DNA of 64,000 nt. It comes from Purpureocillium takamizusanense. Taxonomy: Eukaryota; Ascomycota; Sordariomycetes; Hypocreales; Ophiocordycipitaceae. The notes below the pieces were generated by a model. The model saw only the letters and a program-made list of their open reading frames with translations, ran no database searches and was not told where the DNA came from. Within the stretch, counting starts at the first letter, position 1, and the number at the start of each line of letters is the position of its first letter. Shown in pieces: positions 44,401 to 57,460 of the stretch. The stretch is from positions 1,426,001-1,490,000 of the forward strand of contig NC_063072.1 in NCBI RefSeq assembly GCF_022605165.1, given 5' to 3'. The position numbers and the translations under genes are program-made.

Positions 44401-46933
44401 ACCCTCAGTTGGAGAGACGCCCGAGCCGCGTGCACGAATAGCTCGGCGGACACTGCCAATGAGCTTCTTCATTCCGTTCCCCGACATGGCACCGCCCGCA
44501 TTCCTCAATTTGGGGAGCTCGCGAACACTAGGCTGGAAGATGGTTGTCTGTCGGTTGTTGCTGCTATAGGGGCCGAACGGCTCATAGTCAACGTAGGCCT
44601 GGCCTGGAGGCAGCAGGTTGCCACGGACCAGGCTGCCAGCCGAGGGCAGCATAGTCGAAAGGTCCTGGTCGTGGGACGAGGATCTATCAGAGCCGTGATC
44701 TCGCAGCGAGTCGCTGATGCTGTTGTTCCGCTTGTGTGTCTGAGCTGGACGCACGCGCTTGCCCGTGAGGGCCTTTGGCGTCGTTGCCACTTGGGCGGCC
44801 CCAGCGGCGGCCGACGTCGCGGGAACTGGGTGTGCCGCCATGAGCTGCGTCGCGTTGGGATTCAGGGCCTTGAGGGTCTTGCTTGGAAACGAGCACGAGA
44901 CAATGTCCATACTCGCCATGCTGAGGGGTGAGCCCGCCGCCACGTCCTCCCACTCGGCTCCATCGCTCACCCTATTCTGAGGGGTGCCAGGTCGGTGCCC
45001 TACGAGACTCAGGTCCCCCACAGGCAGGATTTGCTCCCCCTCAATGTAGGGTGTCTCTGGATCGGTGCTCGTAGAGACTTTGGGCATGGATCGGGAGACG
45101 TTCACCGGCGCAGCGTCCATGTCTCCTTGCTCGGCCTCCGCAGCTTCGGCCACGCCGCCCGGCGAAATGGGCACCTCTGGCCCCAAAGAATCGTCAAACT
45201 CCGAGCCATCCCAGTATTGGGCGCAGATGCGTCTCCAGCACTTTTTGAGCTCGGCCAAAATCTTGAGTTGAACTTTGCGCGAGGACTGGTCCTGCGACAC
45301 CTCTTCGACGAACTCGTTGAGCAGGGTGCAGAACGTTTCGCGCAGGTCGTAGTCGTATATAAAGTCATCTGTGAAGTAGTTCAGGATCCAGTGGCGCACG
45401 GCAACGAAAGTCCGCACCCGAACTATCATCCCCCTCTCATCCGTGCGCGCCAAAGCCCATCTCAGCCGCGCGACAAGCATACGAAGTAGGCTGACAGGCT
45501 CCAAGAATGCTCTGTAGGTGAGAAAGAAGTCGGAGATTAGTTCGTAGTCGAGAAAGCTGGGAGACGTGATCTCAGCAACCAAGCGTGGCGGGGTCGCCGC
45601 AGTTACCGCGCCAGCCGGGGAATACCGAACAATGGAGCGGTCGTCACAAGCGGGCTCGAACGTCAGATCGTTGAACATGCCAGGTTCAATCACCAAATGG
45701 GTGGATATGTAAGTGTCCCGTACGGGTGGAGGAGACGGCTTGGGGGAGGGCGGCGGATGCGGCTGGCTTTGCTGCGACGGCACTTGTGACTGTGGAGGCC
45801 TGGTAGCAGCCAGGGGAATCCCTCGCGGCCGTGGTTTAGGCAGCAGCACACCGTAATCCTTGGAGGAAGGATCAAGCAGCGAGACGCTGCTGGATCTGAT
45901 GTCCTCGGTAGGGGCATATGACGACCCGCGTATGATGGGAGTGCCTCTCAAGGTGAACCTGGGCGTTCCGATGCGCCACGACGGGATGTTGATGTTCAAG
46001 AGTGGCCCGGCGGTGGCGTCCAGGTCGTCCATGGTGCGCGGCCGTTGCTCCTCGCCCGCCGGTCTCGAAATGACGACTTTGAACGTGTCCTTGTCCGACT
46101 CAGCGGCAGCGCTGTACTCCTGCATCGTGGTGTCTGACATGGCTCGCCGTTGCCTCGTGGGATGGTTGAGGCCACGAGCGTCTGGGAAGTACTGCTTCTC
46201 CCCGACCAAAGGCGATGCGGTTGGTGTCGGTGTCCATTGGCTCAAGTCTAGCTCGAGCGGTTTCGGTGGCCTCGCACCCTTTGGGTTCTTAGGTGGTTTG
46301 CCCTGAACGGACTGGTTTAGCCCCCCGGCGCCTGGAGGCGTTACGGGAAAGACAAAGTTGGGCTGCGGGTAACGCTGGTGAGCAAGCCGAACGGTAGGTC
46401 TGCCACGAGGAAGTCAGCATTCCAGCCGGACCGTTCCCGAAAGTCAAACGCTCGGGACCCTTATTCACCCCACAGGATCCCCAGCGACATTCCAGAAGAA
46501 GGTGAGTCGAACACACGTACCTCAAATAAATCCTCCCATTATTACCCACGTTGGCGACAGTAAACTGCCGACCTTCGCGACCCGCCGAGGAACCGTCTGG
46601 AGCAACATCGTCCTTGTCTGCCTCGGCCTCCCGCCCTGGCCGAAGCAATGCCTTTTCTTCCCGCGAAAGCCGCTCCGTGGCTGGTAACAGTGGTTTACCT
46701 GTCGTCGTCGCGGGGGCGGCGGTGGCGATCCTGGCGGGCAGTCTGGCCGAGGAGAGCTTCGGCGGCGATGCAGCGGCCTTGCCGGCCGAGCTGCCCAACC
46801 TCTTGGGCCTCGAGTCCCGTGTGGGACGCCTAAGCGACGTGACGTTACGTGTGGAATCGTTTCGCAGGGGCGGCGACGCGGTGATGCCGGAGGCAGGCGG
46901 CTTGCCAGGATGGTGCACGTCAACGGCGTCCAT
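41413..46933 (-). CDS. LTE1: Ras-type guanine nucleotide exchange factor LTE1
   Basis: Two exons, 46933-46521 and 46399-41413, joined by a 121-nt intron (donor GTACGT, acceptor GCAG); 1799 residues. A RasGEF N-terminal motif domain lies roughly at residues 260-400 (ITSPSFLDYELISDFFLTYR, then FVAVRHWILNYFTDDFIYD). The catalytic CDC25-homology domain fills the last ~250 residues (ILAQQFTLIEKDALNEIDW, then GCIPFVGIYTHDLLY). The long middle is disordered and Ser/Pro-rich. In yeast Lte1 acts at the bud cortex upstream of the GTPase Tem1 in the mitotic exit network; filamentous fungal homologs share the domain order. The first exon, rich in Arg, Lys and Pro, is predicted from the splice signals and a continuous frame into exon 2. 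An internal Met start would lose this region. Confidence 0.92.
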
Positions 46934-49900
46934 GAGCGACGATGGCTACGTCAGGCCAGAGCCTGGGGCTGCTCGACGCGGTTGATGCTGTCGGGGACGT
47001 CGAACTTAGCATGGCCCGAGACACAAACAAGGAGGAAGAAAGAAGCAAAGACGGCAGCTGTGCGCTGCACCCGCCAGACAAGTGTTTGAGTAGGCCCAGA
47101 GAGCGAGCGAGCGAGCGAGCGACGGAGCATGTCGATCCGTGGCTGCGCGCAAAGCAAAAGGCAACATGAGGCGCGCGAGGCTGAAGATGGACGAACAGGC
47201 ACTCTATGGAGCACGTACCCGTAATTTCCAGACGCCATGCAGGGACGGGTCGCGTCGCCCGCTTATCGAAGAATCGTCATGGACCACACGTCGCGAGTCG
47301 AGGGACAGACGCAAACGAGGCGCCGAGGAATCTGGCGAGGAAACAAACGCGCAGCCAGATGACGGGGGCGGCAACGGGTGAGGCGGAGAAGTGCAACAGT
47401 CGACGACGGGCTGGAGACAGATTCGCTCGGGGAGCTGAGATAGCAGGACGGCGGGACGTGGTGGAGGGTGGATGGATGGATGGATGGATGGGCTGGAGAG
47501 TCCAGTCTCCGTGCTGCCTGTGGGCGATGCGCTGGCTGGCTGGCTGGGCTGGGCTGGGCTGGGCTGGGCTGTCGGCAGCGAGGGTGGCAGCGGACAGCGC
47601 CTGCTGGGGCGGAATTACAGACCTCGCAGCGGACCCGACCTCACTGATGAGGTGAGGTGGTGGGCTGGGCTCCCTGGCTGCCGGGCTTTGGTGGTGGTGG
47701 GCGGTGGCCCCCGGGGGGACACCTTGCTGCCGGACGCCAACATCAACAACAACAACCACCTGATGATTCCGTCATGAATCCGTGGTTCCTCATCAGCCTG
47801 CCTGCCTGGACAAGGCGCGCGCGGGAGATGCGGCGCCACGCGTTGGGCCAAAGCTCCCGCGTCTCGCTTTTTTCCTATTCCAGGGCTGCTCCATGCGCTT
47901 CAGGTGCAGGCAGCTCGAGCACGGGCGCCGCCGCCAACCAACCCGACCTTGGAAACCCAAGGTCGCACAACAGGAAGCAACAAGACCTCATCACAGGGAT
48001 GGAAGCGCGTGCAGAGCAGCGCAGTGCAGCGCAGCCCAGTGGGCCCGCCGCAGCGCACCGTACCGAGCTGTTGGCTCCAGCGGCGCGTGCCCCCCTCCCC
48101 CCTCCACCTCCTCCTCCTCCTCCTCCTCCTCCTCCTCCTTCTCCTCCTTCTCCGCTGCGCTGGCCGGGCGTCATTGAGGCGGATTGAAGCTCATCATGGG
48201 ACTCCACCCTGCGGCGACTCCACTGTGCTTGGGGCTGCAGCAGCGCGAGGAGATGGCGGCCCCCATATTATTAGGGTGTCGAGGTGCAGCCCGACCTAGA
48301 CCTTCTTGGGCGGGTCGCGTGTCCCGGATGAGCAATGGCAAGGCAGGCAGGGCAGGGCAGGGCAAGGCAGGGGGGCATCATCTTGGGGCTGGGTGATGGT
48401 GGTTGATGTGGTGAGGAAGTTTTTTTTTTTTCCCCCTGCCCGGTGGTGTCCCGTCTCTTCCTCACCTCAGGGCTGGGTCGCGCCGCGCCGCACCGCACCG
48501 GCTGGGACGGTGACGAAATGAGGAGGCGTTTGGGTTCCGGATTTCTGCATCTTGTATTTCGTAGGTACCATCCCAGATTCCAGGTCCCGTCCAGGTGGAA
48601 GCCATCGCCGCCCCGGTCGACCAGGCGCGGCCTCCAATACAGTAAAATACGTATACGTGCTTGGTTGCTTACCTGCCCGCCGGCCCGCCCGCTCGCTTTT
48701 CTGCCTGCGCATGAGTTGGAGAACTGGTTCGCAGCTCATGCGGATACGAAAGTCAGTTCTTATTAGCGCCTGCCCTGCCCTGTCGACGACCAGCCGACGA
48801 AGACGGGGGGGGGGGCGGGTTGTGGAAGAGGCTGGAAGCCCGTCCGTCTGTGGCTGCGCCGCAGGGCAAGGGTTTCTCACCCCGCGACAGGCAAATCAAA
48901 TCGCCCGGCGGCTCCGCGCATCTCTGCGATTCATCAGCCATAACTACTGAATGCATCCATCCTCCCGCACACCCAGCAAGGCGCTGCCATGGCAAAAAAG
49001 TCAAACCACCACTGACTGACCCTGCCGTCCCAATACGTACTATACTACCGCCTTCCGAGCCAGAGCCCCCATGGTCGAGGTGTCTGCGGCCATGCGCTTA
49101 TTAGCTGCCGCCGCCAGATATGGCCTCTTTCGCGTGTGTAGCAAAGCGAAGGAGGCCGATTTGGCGGGGAGGAGCCTTGCTCGTACGACGACGACGAAAC
49201 CCTCCCGTCTTCAATGGCCCCCCTTCCGGGTGCCCCGTCCATCCGGCTGCTCTGCCGGCGGCACGCAAACCTCCCTGGATAGTTAACTACCCGAGGGCTT
49301 TTTCTGACATCTGACAGGCGGCGGACGCAGGCCGATTCGCCGCGCGTGACGTCGTCGACGCCGACGGGGGCCGAGAGACGCGCCAACGCCATGGCCTTTT
49401 CTTCCTCCAAGTTTGTGGGCGCATACAATACATGATCAATACTCAGTAGTTACTACGTACGGACTTGGTTCGTACATACGTACCTACGTACATATGGACT
49501 GCACGGCGCACGAGGCGAGCACACCACGCGTGGGTCTTTTGCTGCGGGCGTCTGCACGCCTGGGCTGCCTGCCCGATCACGGGCTTGCTGGGCGACGCAC
49601 CTTGCGGGACACACGGCGATAAGGAAAAAGTGTTGACGATCGATCCGCCAGAAGGGCAAGCGGGCGCGCCGCGCGAGCACGGACGGGACAGCCCCGCGAG
49701 ACGACTGGGCTGGGCTGCTGCCGTGGGCGTCTGTCGCCTTCGTCCAACGTCGTTCCCAACGTGTGCGTGTGTGTACAGTACCTTTGCTCTACTATCGTTG
49801 GTAGTTACTCCGTACATAGGCACCTGTTTCGCAAGCCCCCCATGATCCAACGATGGTACTGCTGCATGCAAGGGTCTCATCAACCGGGGGGGACAGGGCC

Positions 49901-51453
49901 AAGGGTTTGCTACGATGGCAACAGGCACACGCAAACATATCCAAGGATGGGTTTATACATATATGGCCGCCCGGACTTGGTGCTTTGCCCTCATCAACGG
50001 CCTCCGGGCGGCGACGACGTCCGTCTCTTGAACCCCTGGGTGTCTGTCGCCTGCGCGGGATCGCAGCCATCCTCAGCCATCCAAGCATCCAAGCCAGCGA
50101 CAGCCCAGCGACAGCCCAGCCCAGGTCTTTTGACCAGCATCCCTGCCCACTCCCTCTCCGCCCCCCCGTCTGGCGGCTTCTTTTGCCGCGCTCCGTCCGG
50201 ACCCGAGGGAATGGGACCGGTTGCTGCGGCCCCCCCCCCCCCTGCTAGGGAGAGAGAGGCGCCAATCCTGCTTCGTCTCGTCGTTTGCGCTTTGTTGGTC
50301 GTCCGCCGGGGACTGATGGGGCGAGCAAGAATGATGGTGCCAGCCTGGGCCGCCTGCGATGGAGGCCGAGGCACGCTCTCGCCCGGGGGGGCCCAAACGA
50401 ATGCGGTCTATCGCGACACTCACCGCACGTCAACGGAGAGGGAGTCACCCCAACGAAATGTAGCTCGTCGGCTCGCTCGCCCGGGCCATGATGGAGTCTG
50501 CCGCAGCGGCCGGCAGCGCACTGGCATTGCATCCCCATCACCAGTCTCCCCCGCCTGGCCAAAGGATGGATGGATGGATGGGTGATGAGTGTGGGTGGTC
50601 CCTCCAAGCGCCGGCCAGCCAGCCCTCCTCACCCACCGACCGCATCATGCCCTTTCCAGCGCACATGAAGTACGTATGTATGTTTACTGTACCCCGTACG
50701 TAGTAGGATTGCGCGTCGCCGCCGGGGCCCGGCAAGGGTGAGCGTCTGTCTGCCGGCATGCGGTCGCATGCACAGTCTGCATCGGGCCATGTTTGCTTTC
50801 CGCGCCCGCGGGTCCAATCCTTTTTGGTGTCACCGAGCTTGACCTTGGCAGTAGTATGTTGCTCAGTAACAGTAACTTGTTTGCCAGGTATGTACTGTAC
50901 CTATGCACGAAGTATGCAGCATCACGAGCTGGCCCTCGCAGTATTACTTGTCCGAACGCAGGCGTGTACGTGCTCACTAGAGGTAGGTACTCCTATCACG
51001 CACTGTACCTATAGACTGCTAGGCCAAGTACAATACATACTGTACCTGTATAATGGCCCGTTCTGCATAGAGACGTGTGTTTGATGACAGGACGACGCCT
51101 TCGTTGTGCCAACGCCACCACCCAATTTCTCCGACAAAAGCTCATCTCACTCAACTCTTTGCTTAAAAACCCAACCCACGCCAAACTCCCGAGCAACGGG
51201 GCGCCGTCAATAATAATGGCAGCGACCATGACAACTCCACTCTCCAGCCGTGGGGTCTCCCTTTTCGCCACCATGCTCGCCCGTCACCGCTACACAAGCT
51301 TCGTCTTTGCCAGTCCCCCCCCTCCCTCCCCCCGGACGGACGGACGCCTTTGAGGCCCGCCCCGACCCGCAGCGCGCCGTCTTCGCCTCTCCTACCAAGT
51401 TACGATGCAAGTACTAACTACGCACTAACCTAGGAACTACCTAGGTACGTTTT

Positions 51454-51486
<33 letters not shown>

Positions 51487-52880
51487 GGTACTCTCCCTCC
51501 CGCCCACTCTGACTCTTCAGGGTCTAGCTCTAGCTCTACTTGCTCTAGCTCTAGCTCTAGCTGCAGCTGGAGCTCCTCCTCCTGCTCCTACTCCTGCTCT
51601 GGCACCACGCTTGCCTCTCCACCGCTCTTCTTCCTTCATGCTGTATTGTATTGTGTTGTACGTCTGTGTGTCAAGCAAGGTAAGCGGTCCCGAGGCCCCC
51701 TCGCCGACTTCCTTTCCAACCCGCCCGCAGCCTCGTCGTTGGACCCTCGGACCGCGACGTCGCAGCATCAATCCGACATGCAAGGCCCTATCCCATGACA
51801 AAAGCCGCCCCCGCCGCCCCCGCCGCCGCGTCGCAAAACATCACCATATCCGTCCTCTTCTGTCTCTCACCGCTGTCGCCTACCAAAACGAGGACGGACT
51901 CGGCCCTTGCCGTAAAACCCTCCCGTCCTGCTTCTCCACACCCTCCCATCCCCACGGTAGTACTAATAAGTTACTAGCAGCAGCCCATCCCATCCCACCC
52001 CGCTAGAGCCCACCAACTTTGTTCGCACTCGAAAGCTCTCTCATCACCACCAGGATGCACGTGCGATACATTCCGGCACTCGCCGCTGCAGATGTCAGCG
52101 CCGGGTGGGATCCAATCGCCGGACTTCCCTCTTCGACGTCAGAAGCGGCTGCTCAACGTCGTCTCACTCTGCCCTTGACCCTTCCTCCCCTTTGTCAGGT
52201 GGCTCTCCAACCCTTGCCCTGCATGCCTCGTGTCACAAGCATCTGCAGGGGAAGACGCTCTACCCGAGGCAGTAGAGACACTGCATTTCGTAGCAACCAA
52301 GTCATTGCCTGTACGACCTGGATGCGTTACGATTCCCTAATCAGCTCACTCGCCCCGTAGATTCATCGCATCACCGCCAGCTACCACGAGTATCGTAGCT
52401 ACTCTCCTCGCGGGTTGATCGCGTGGAACAATATACGCACGTACTAGAGTGAAGTGAATAAGCACGCAGATCAACATCCTTTACTATGCTTCGGCGACCC
52501 CTACCAACAAGCCTTATCTATCCAACACGCCGTGATCCCGCGAGTCCAGCAGTGAATCCGGCAGATCCCCGACAGTCAGACTTGGCATCACTGTCGGTCA
52601 AGCGCTATGGTCGGCTCTAGTCTAGTATGCACAATTATCTCGCCCAAACTCCATGATGTAGATTTTTTTTTTTGATTTTTTCCCCAGATTGTGCCAACTC
52701 CTTCAAGGTAGAGTCTATCGTTCCCGTCTCTTCCACTCAGAAACGGTAGAAACCACCCTACCGAGAAGTGCGTTACCTCACGCGGTGGTCAACCTGCCGT
52801 CAAGTATACTGTACGTTTCCCCAACTACCTGACCTAGCCCTCCAACGCCCCTTCTCCGGTCGCTAGCATATTCTACGCGC
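46934..52880. other. 5.9-kb gene-poor interval rich in simple repeats
   Basis: No coding frame here has domains or splice support. Visible contents: GAGC repeat (47101-47122), GGAT repeat (47468-47490), GGCTG repeat (47532-47571), CTC repeat (48106-48140), 13-nt C run (50230-50242), GTAC-rich blocks (49440-49500, 50668-50704, 50885-51050), (ACT)n (51455-51486) and TAGCTC-type hexamer repeat (51523-51560). The left part is the LTE1 upstream region. A long noncoding transcript or a multi-exon gene with very short exons cannot be excluded. Confidence 0.45.
51455..51486. repeat. (ACT)n trinucleotide repeat
   Basis: Thirty-two bases of pure ACT units, directly after a run of T, inside the gene-poor interval upstream of LTE1. 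A CCTAGG palindrome pair is immediately to its left. Confidence 0.9.
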
Positions 52881-53486
52881 CTAAATGGTTTCGTCGCATT
52901 CGACCAGCGAGAAGAGTAAATCCTTCAGTTGCCCGTGATCCATTTGGCGAATCTCTTCAAGAATATGTCCGTCCGGCCCTAGAAGCTGCTGCGGTATTGG
53001 CAGCCCCGGTTCCGCGCATGTCGCCGTGTACGAGCACCCGTTTACGACCCCATGTCTGTATCGGAAGACATGACAGCCGTCGCCGCTCTTGAGGCACTGC
53101 GGTCATGTAGGCGGTCAGTCGCTGCGTCGATAGGGCGCATTATGTAGCCGGACTGCCAGTTACTCATATTGCTCACGTACGTACCGGTTCGGATCCCCTG
53201 CAATACGTGTCCCTCGCGGCGGGGTAGAAGGTCCAACCTCGATTGTTTCTCCTTACTTGGAGGGCGAACCAATGGCAACGGCCAGCGACGCTGCCGGTGT
53301 CGATACCGTCCACCGGGGACGAACAAATCTGGGCGCGCATGTTAGAGAACACGAATGTTTCAACGCTATCAACATAGAGTGAACGCATACCCCATACACG
53401 TGTCCCTTACCGAACGTATATGAATCAACGTACGCCATCGCCTCCTCCTCAGTGGGAAAGGTTGGGTATTTATATTTTTTACTCAT
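52881..53486 (-). CDS. small cysteine-rich protein, novel type (copy 1)
   Basis: Three exons inferred by eye: 53486-53391, 53328-53185 and 53096-52881; 151 residues. All exon joints are phase 0 with donors GTATGC and GTACGT and acceptors CAG, one intron having a CTAAC branch point. The N-terminus (TFPTEEEAMAYVDSYTFGKG) and the C-x-W ... G-W-T-F stretch faintly recall FAR1/WRKY-GCM1-type zinc-binding domains of Mutator-like transposases, but this is weak. The last exon opens with C-x3-G-D-x-C and goes on to VVNGCSY, then a helical acidic tail. No signal peptide or membrane segment. A second gene at 60470-61074 shares the C-x3-G-D-x-C block and the intron just before it. Function unknown; a domesticated fragment of a mobile element is possible. 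Confidence 0.5.
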
Positions 53487-54291
53487 TGTAGCTCTCTGAC
53501 GGTCTGGTGGTAAAGGAATCTGAGTTAGCGGCCGCAGCTCTGCGAGCGGCAAGCCCGCCTTTTATGCCACTACAATAGCGGGAGCTCAGACTGCTATGAT
53601 ACGAATCACTCTACTAATGATAGCCAAATTTTGAAGTCTGATGAAACGTGGTCATGAGAAATCAAGTTGAAGTATCCTGTGCGCAATGGGCCTTTGGGCG
53701 TCGCTTGGTGTGTTGCCGCACTCTAACCGGGCGAATCTCCTCTCGCCTGTATATTCATTCGGTTGTATATTACCACACAGCATTAGACACGCGGCAGGCA
53801 GCCTCCCACTAGTTATGAGGTGGATGACGTGGACAGTCACGCAAGACTGTGACAAACTGAAGAGGACGGACCGGGCCCTGACCCCGACTAATAAGGAGCA
53901 GAAGGGGCGTCGTCACTGGTCCGAACAGGAGCCCTCGGGCCAGCAACGCAGAACCCCCCCACGGCCTCGCCGGGGGGAGAGGCTGTGTCAAATAATTGGG
54001 ACCGGCCCAACATCAACCGGGCTTTCAGGGCGGACACCATGTTCCACCCCTTCCAAGGCAAGGGAGAAGCGGCTGCGAACACTGCTTCTGGGCTGGAGAC
54101 GCTTCTGCAGGAAGAAAGGGTGGCTAGGTGATGTCGCCCAAGCAAAGGGCATGCATGTCATCGCTTCCCGTCACTAGAGGGACCGACCGGGAGAGCAATA
54201 AGCATCAACAACCCTGCCTGGGCTATTGCCATCACCACCGGCGCTAATAATGAATATCTTATCTAATACCTGTACCGCCATCCTCGTCCTT
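53487..54291. other. intergenic region with an exon-like open frame
   Basis: About 0.8 kb upstream of the cysteine-rich gene and downstream of SEC18. A plus-strand frame without an ATG at its left end (about 53892-54131) reads like a C-terminal exon; see the findings. Base composition near 53340-53680 is AT-richer than the surroundings. Confidence 0.35.
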
Positions 54292-56897
54292 CTAAATTTG
54301 CATCTCCTGTAGGTTCTCAAGTATGAGGTCGGAGAAAGTTTCCAAAACGTCCGACTCGGGGCCCGCCTTGGCCTCGAAGATGCAGTCCAAAATCGTCTTG
54401 ATGCCAATGCCCACCGAATCGGAGCCCGTCCGCTGCTGGATGTTATTGATGACTTGGTTGATGTCCCCCGAGTTGAACACCCTCGATTGCTGAAGCACGG
54501 TGCCGAGCTCCTGCACGTTGGAAACTGCCGGCACCGCAACCTTTTTGGCGAAATCCATGTCAATCTCAAGCATCTTCAGAACAGACGCCTTGGACGTGGT
54601 GACGAAGACGAGAAGCCGGTGTCCCTGTTTGAAATGTGAGACTATGGGGAATGCGATACGCACCTGCATCTTGTTGGACTCACCTTGGGCGGCTTCGAGA
54701 CTATGAGCGTGGTCAAAGCCTCGAGCATCGTGTTGGAGAAGCGAGGGCCGATGGGGTTCCAGCCAATCAAGCGCTCAAAGTCATCTAGGATGAGGATACT
54801 GGCCGGCGACTTGTAGGCGTCTGCGAATGCTCTGTGCACAAACTCCTTCTTGGCGAAGTCATCCCTGAACCCAACGAGGTCGGCGGGTGTAACCATCTTG
54901 ACAAAGGGGATTCCGGACTGCATGGCAATGTGGGCCGCCAGCGCCGTCTTCCCGGACGCCTTGGGCCCGTGGAATAGCACAGATGTGCTGAACTTGTTTG
55001 GGTCGTTCTTGATCATGTCGACAACGCGTGTCATCTCCTGGACAGAGTTGTTGACGTGAGCACTATAAGGTATGATGCCCAGTCGAACGGCCTCCTCCAG
55101 CTCCGCTTCCGAGACGCCATAGGCTGGGCGCACCTCTGTCAGCGCGTTCATGAAGTCGTCGCGGTTCACCTTCATGTTGGCAACGTCCTGTCTCACGGCA
55201 GCCAGCTGCCCGACCTCGCTGTGACGAGAGAATGCACATGAGGCGGCAGCCTTGACGACACCGTTGATCTCAGCACCCGAGTAGTTCTTGGTGAGACCTG
55301 CCAACTCTTCCAAGTTCACGTCCGGGTCGAGGAGGCCATTGGTCCGCATCTTTGACGTGTGGATTTTGAAAATCTCTAGTCGGCCAGGCTCGTCAGGCAG
55401 AGAAATTTCGATGTGCACCTCTAGACGCCCAGGCCGCATCAGGGCATCGTCGATCATGTCTTTCCGGTTCGTCATGCCGATGAGGAGGATGTTGTTGAGC
55501 TGATCAACACCATCCAGCTTGGAGAGGAGCTGGTTGACGACGCTGTCGCCGACGCCGGTGCCGCCTCCCGCACCCGACCCTCGCTGCTTGCAGACAGCAT
55601 CGAGCTCATCGAAGATGATGATGTGGAGGCCGCTCTCGTCTCCTTTCTCTTTGTATTCCTTCTCGGCGTCTGCGAACAGCTTTCGAATGTTTTCTTCCGA
55701 CTGGCCGACGTACTTGTTGAGGACTTCAGGTCCGTTGATGACTTTTGGTGGGCGTGCATTCAGCATTTGGCCAATCTGCCTGGCGATGAGCGTTTTGCCA
55801 GTGCCGGGAGGGCCGTACAGCAACATTCCCTTGACGTGAGGAATGCCCATCTTGGCGACCAGGCCGGGCGGGAAGACACGCGAGGCGAAGGCTCTGCGGA
55901 AGATGATGGAAAACTCCTTGTCGAGGCCGCCGATGCCCATGTCTTCAAACTTGAAATCAGGAGCCAGGATGGCGTTCGAGTTCGGCTTTGACATGGAGGG
56001 CTTCAAGTTGAAGTCGCCCTTGGCATCACGGTGCAAGAGCACTCGGGTCTGGTTCGTTAGAATGCCCCGGGCGTTGGACTCTCTGTAGACCTGCTTGCTC
56101 GAGTCCTCCGAGGCCATGGCGAGATCAACAAGGCCCACAGTCTTTACCGTAATCATGAGCGGGATGTTTCGAACATCCATCAGGACCTTTTGCCCGGGGG
56201 ACAAGACTTGGTTCTGGTATGTGTCGATGAAGATCTTGGATAGTTCGTCTTCATCGTAGGGGACATCTGTCTTCTTGTTCGGCGAGGCAAAGCCGATTTC
56301 GAGGTCGAGCGAGCCGAGGTAGGCTTTGCTTCCCTGTGCGAAAGGATCGTATATCTCACCCGTGAACTGATCTCTCATGGTGATGCCGCACCAGCTCCGT
56401 TGAGGGTCGGACAGACTGATGCATCCGGGAGGGAAACCGGGAACGGGCTTGGCTGTGACGACGTATTCCCCCACCGGCTGGCCTCCCCGGAGCAGGATAT
56501 ACAAGTCGGAGCCGTCTCGACTGGGCGGGAAATCCTCGGGGGCAACGGCGCAGCTGCAGAGAGAGAGAGCAGGCATTAACATCTCGCCGTGGGTGCAGGC
56601 AGTTGCGTCTGGAACTCACAGGTTTCCGTAGATGAGTCTCGATTGAAGAGACCTGTCGGTGACCTTTTCGACCCTCAGCGTTACCTGGCGACCGCCGCCG
56701 GGTTGGGCCTTCTCCCCATATCGCGACATGCCCGGCGAGCGCGGCGCGCCGGCCTGGGGTGCGCCGTAGCCTTGGCCATGGCCGTCGTTGCCGTACGGAC
56801 GCCCTTGACCCGGAGGCGGCGCGCGCGGGTTGCTTCCAGGCAGGCCGCCGAGGAACGGCATGCGGCCGGAGCCGCCTGGCGGAGGAGCCCTGGACAT
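54292..56897 (-). CDS. SEC18: vesicle-fusing ATPase Sec18/NSF
   Basis: Three exons: 56897-56620, 56553-54684 and 54624-54292; 826 residues, all junctions in phase. A Gly/Pro-rich N-terminal extension precedes the N domain (substrate/SNAP binding). The first AAA domain has Walker A GPPGTGKT near residue 340 and Walker B IIIFDELDAVCK; the second has GPKASGKT near residue 620 and ILILDDFERLIGW. The degenerate second P-loop is normal for NSF D2, which binds ATP to hold the hexamer. Sec18 disassembles SNARE complexes with alpha-SNAP after each fusion event, from the ER to the vacuole. The domain order and length fit fungal Sec18 (about 760-840). Confidence 0.97.
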
Positions 56898-57460
56898 GAT
56901 GGTCGCGAGGGTAGTGTGGCCCTAGCTGACGGCGTCCTGGTATACAAGTCGGCAAGGTTCGGTTACGCCGGATTGCGGGGGGCTTTTGGGGACCTCAAGG
57001 GGTCATAAAGGCCTGGGTAAGCAGGCAAAAATGAGAAAGTCTAAGGGGCATGCGTGGTTGAGGGAACTTGGAGCGATAAGAGGGAAACGGTAAGGACAGT
57101 TTGAAGCTTCAGGAGCTGACGAACGAGGGGCGATGATGACACTGGGTCTCGGGTGTGGTTTCGATTCCCTATGGGGCATAGTGCCATGCGGTCTCCCGCC
57201 CGCCAGTGCGACGCCCCACGCTGAGCCGCCAACTGGCGGGCGCGCCGGCGCCAGGCAGAGCAGTCCAGGCACTTCCTGCATTCGTTGTACATCTTAGACC
57301 TCGAGGGTGTTCGTCTTCACTCAGGCTAGGTCTCTCCCTTTGCAACACCAGCATTGTCACTCTCGATTTTTCCTTCGCATATCGACTCACCGACGAACAA
57401 GCCTTGGTCGTCAAGACTCGTGACCGTCCAGCCAACGCATGGCTTGTGGCAGGGCACATC
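56898..57460. promoter_or_regulatory. divergent promoter region of SEC18 and the Cir_N gene
   Basis: A 563-bp gap between opposite start codons. A pyrimidine-rich tract lies at 57325-57380. Plus-strand frames begin upstream of the Cir_N start, but they run into the microexon without a plausible protein. Confidence 0.5.

Noticed and set aside
49761..50585. 274-codon plus-strand frame in the gene-poor interval
   Set aside because: It runs through repeats and homopolymers, has no domain, and several other frames overlap it.
57150..57180. T-loop-like sequence (GGTTTCGATTCC) suggesting a tRNA
   Set aside because: One extra T breaks the B-box, and no matching acceptor stem or D-loop is found nearby.
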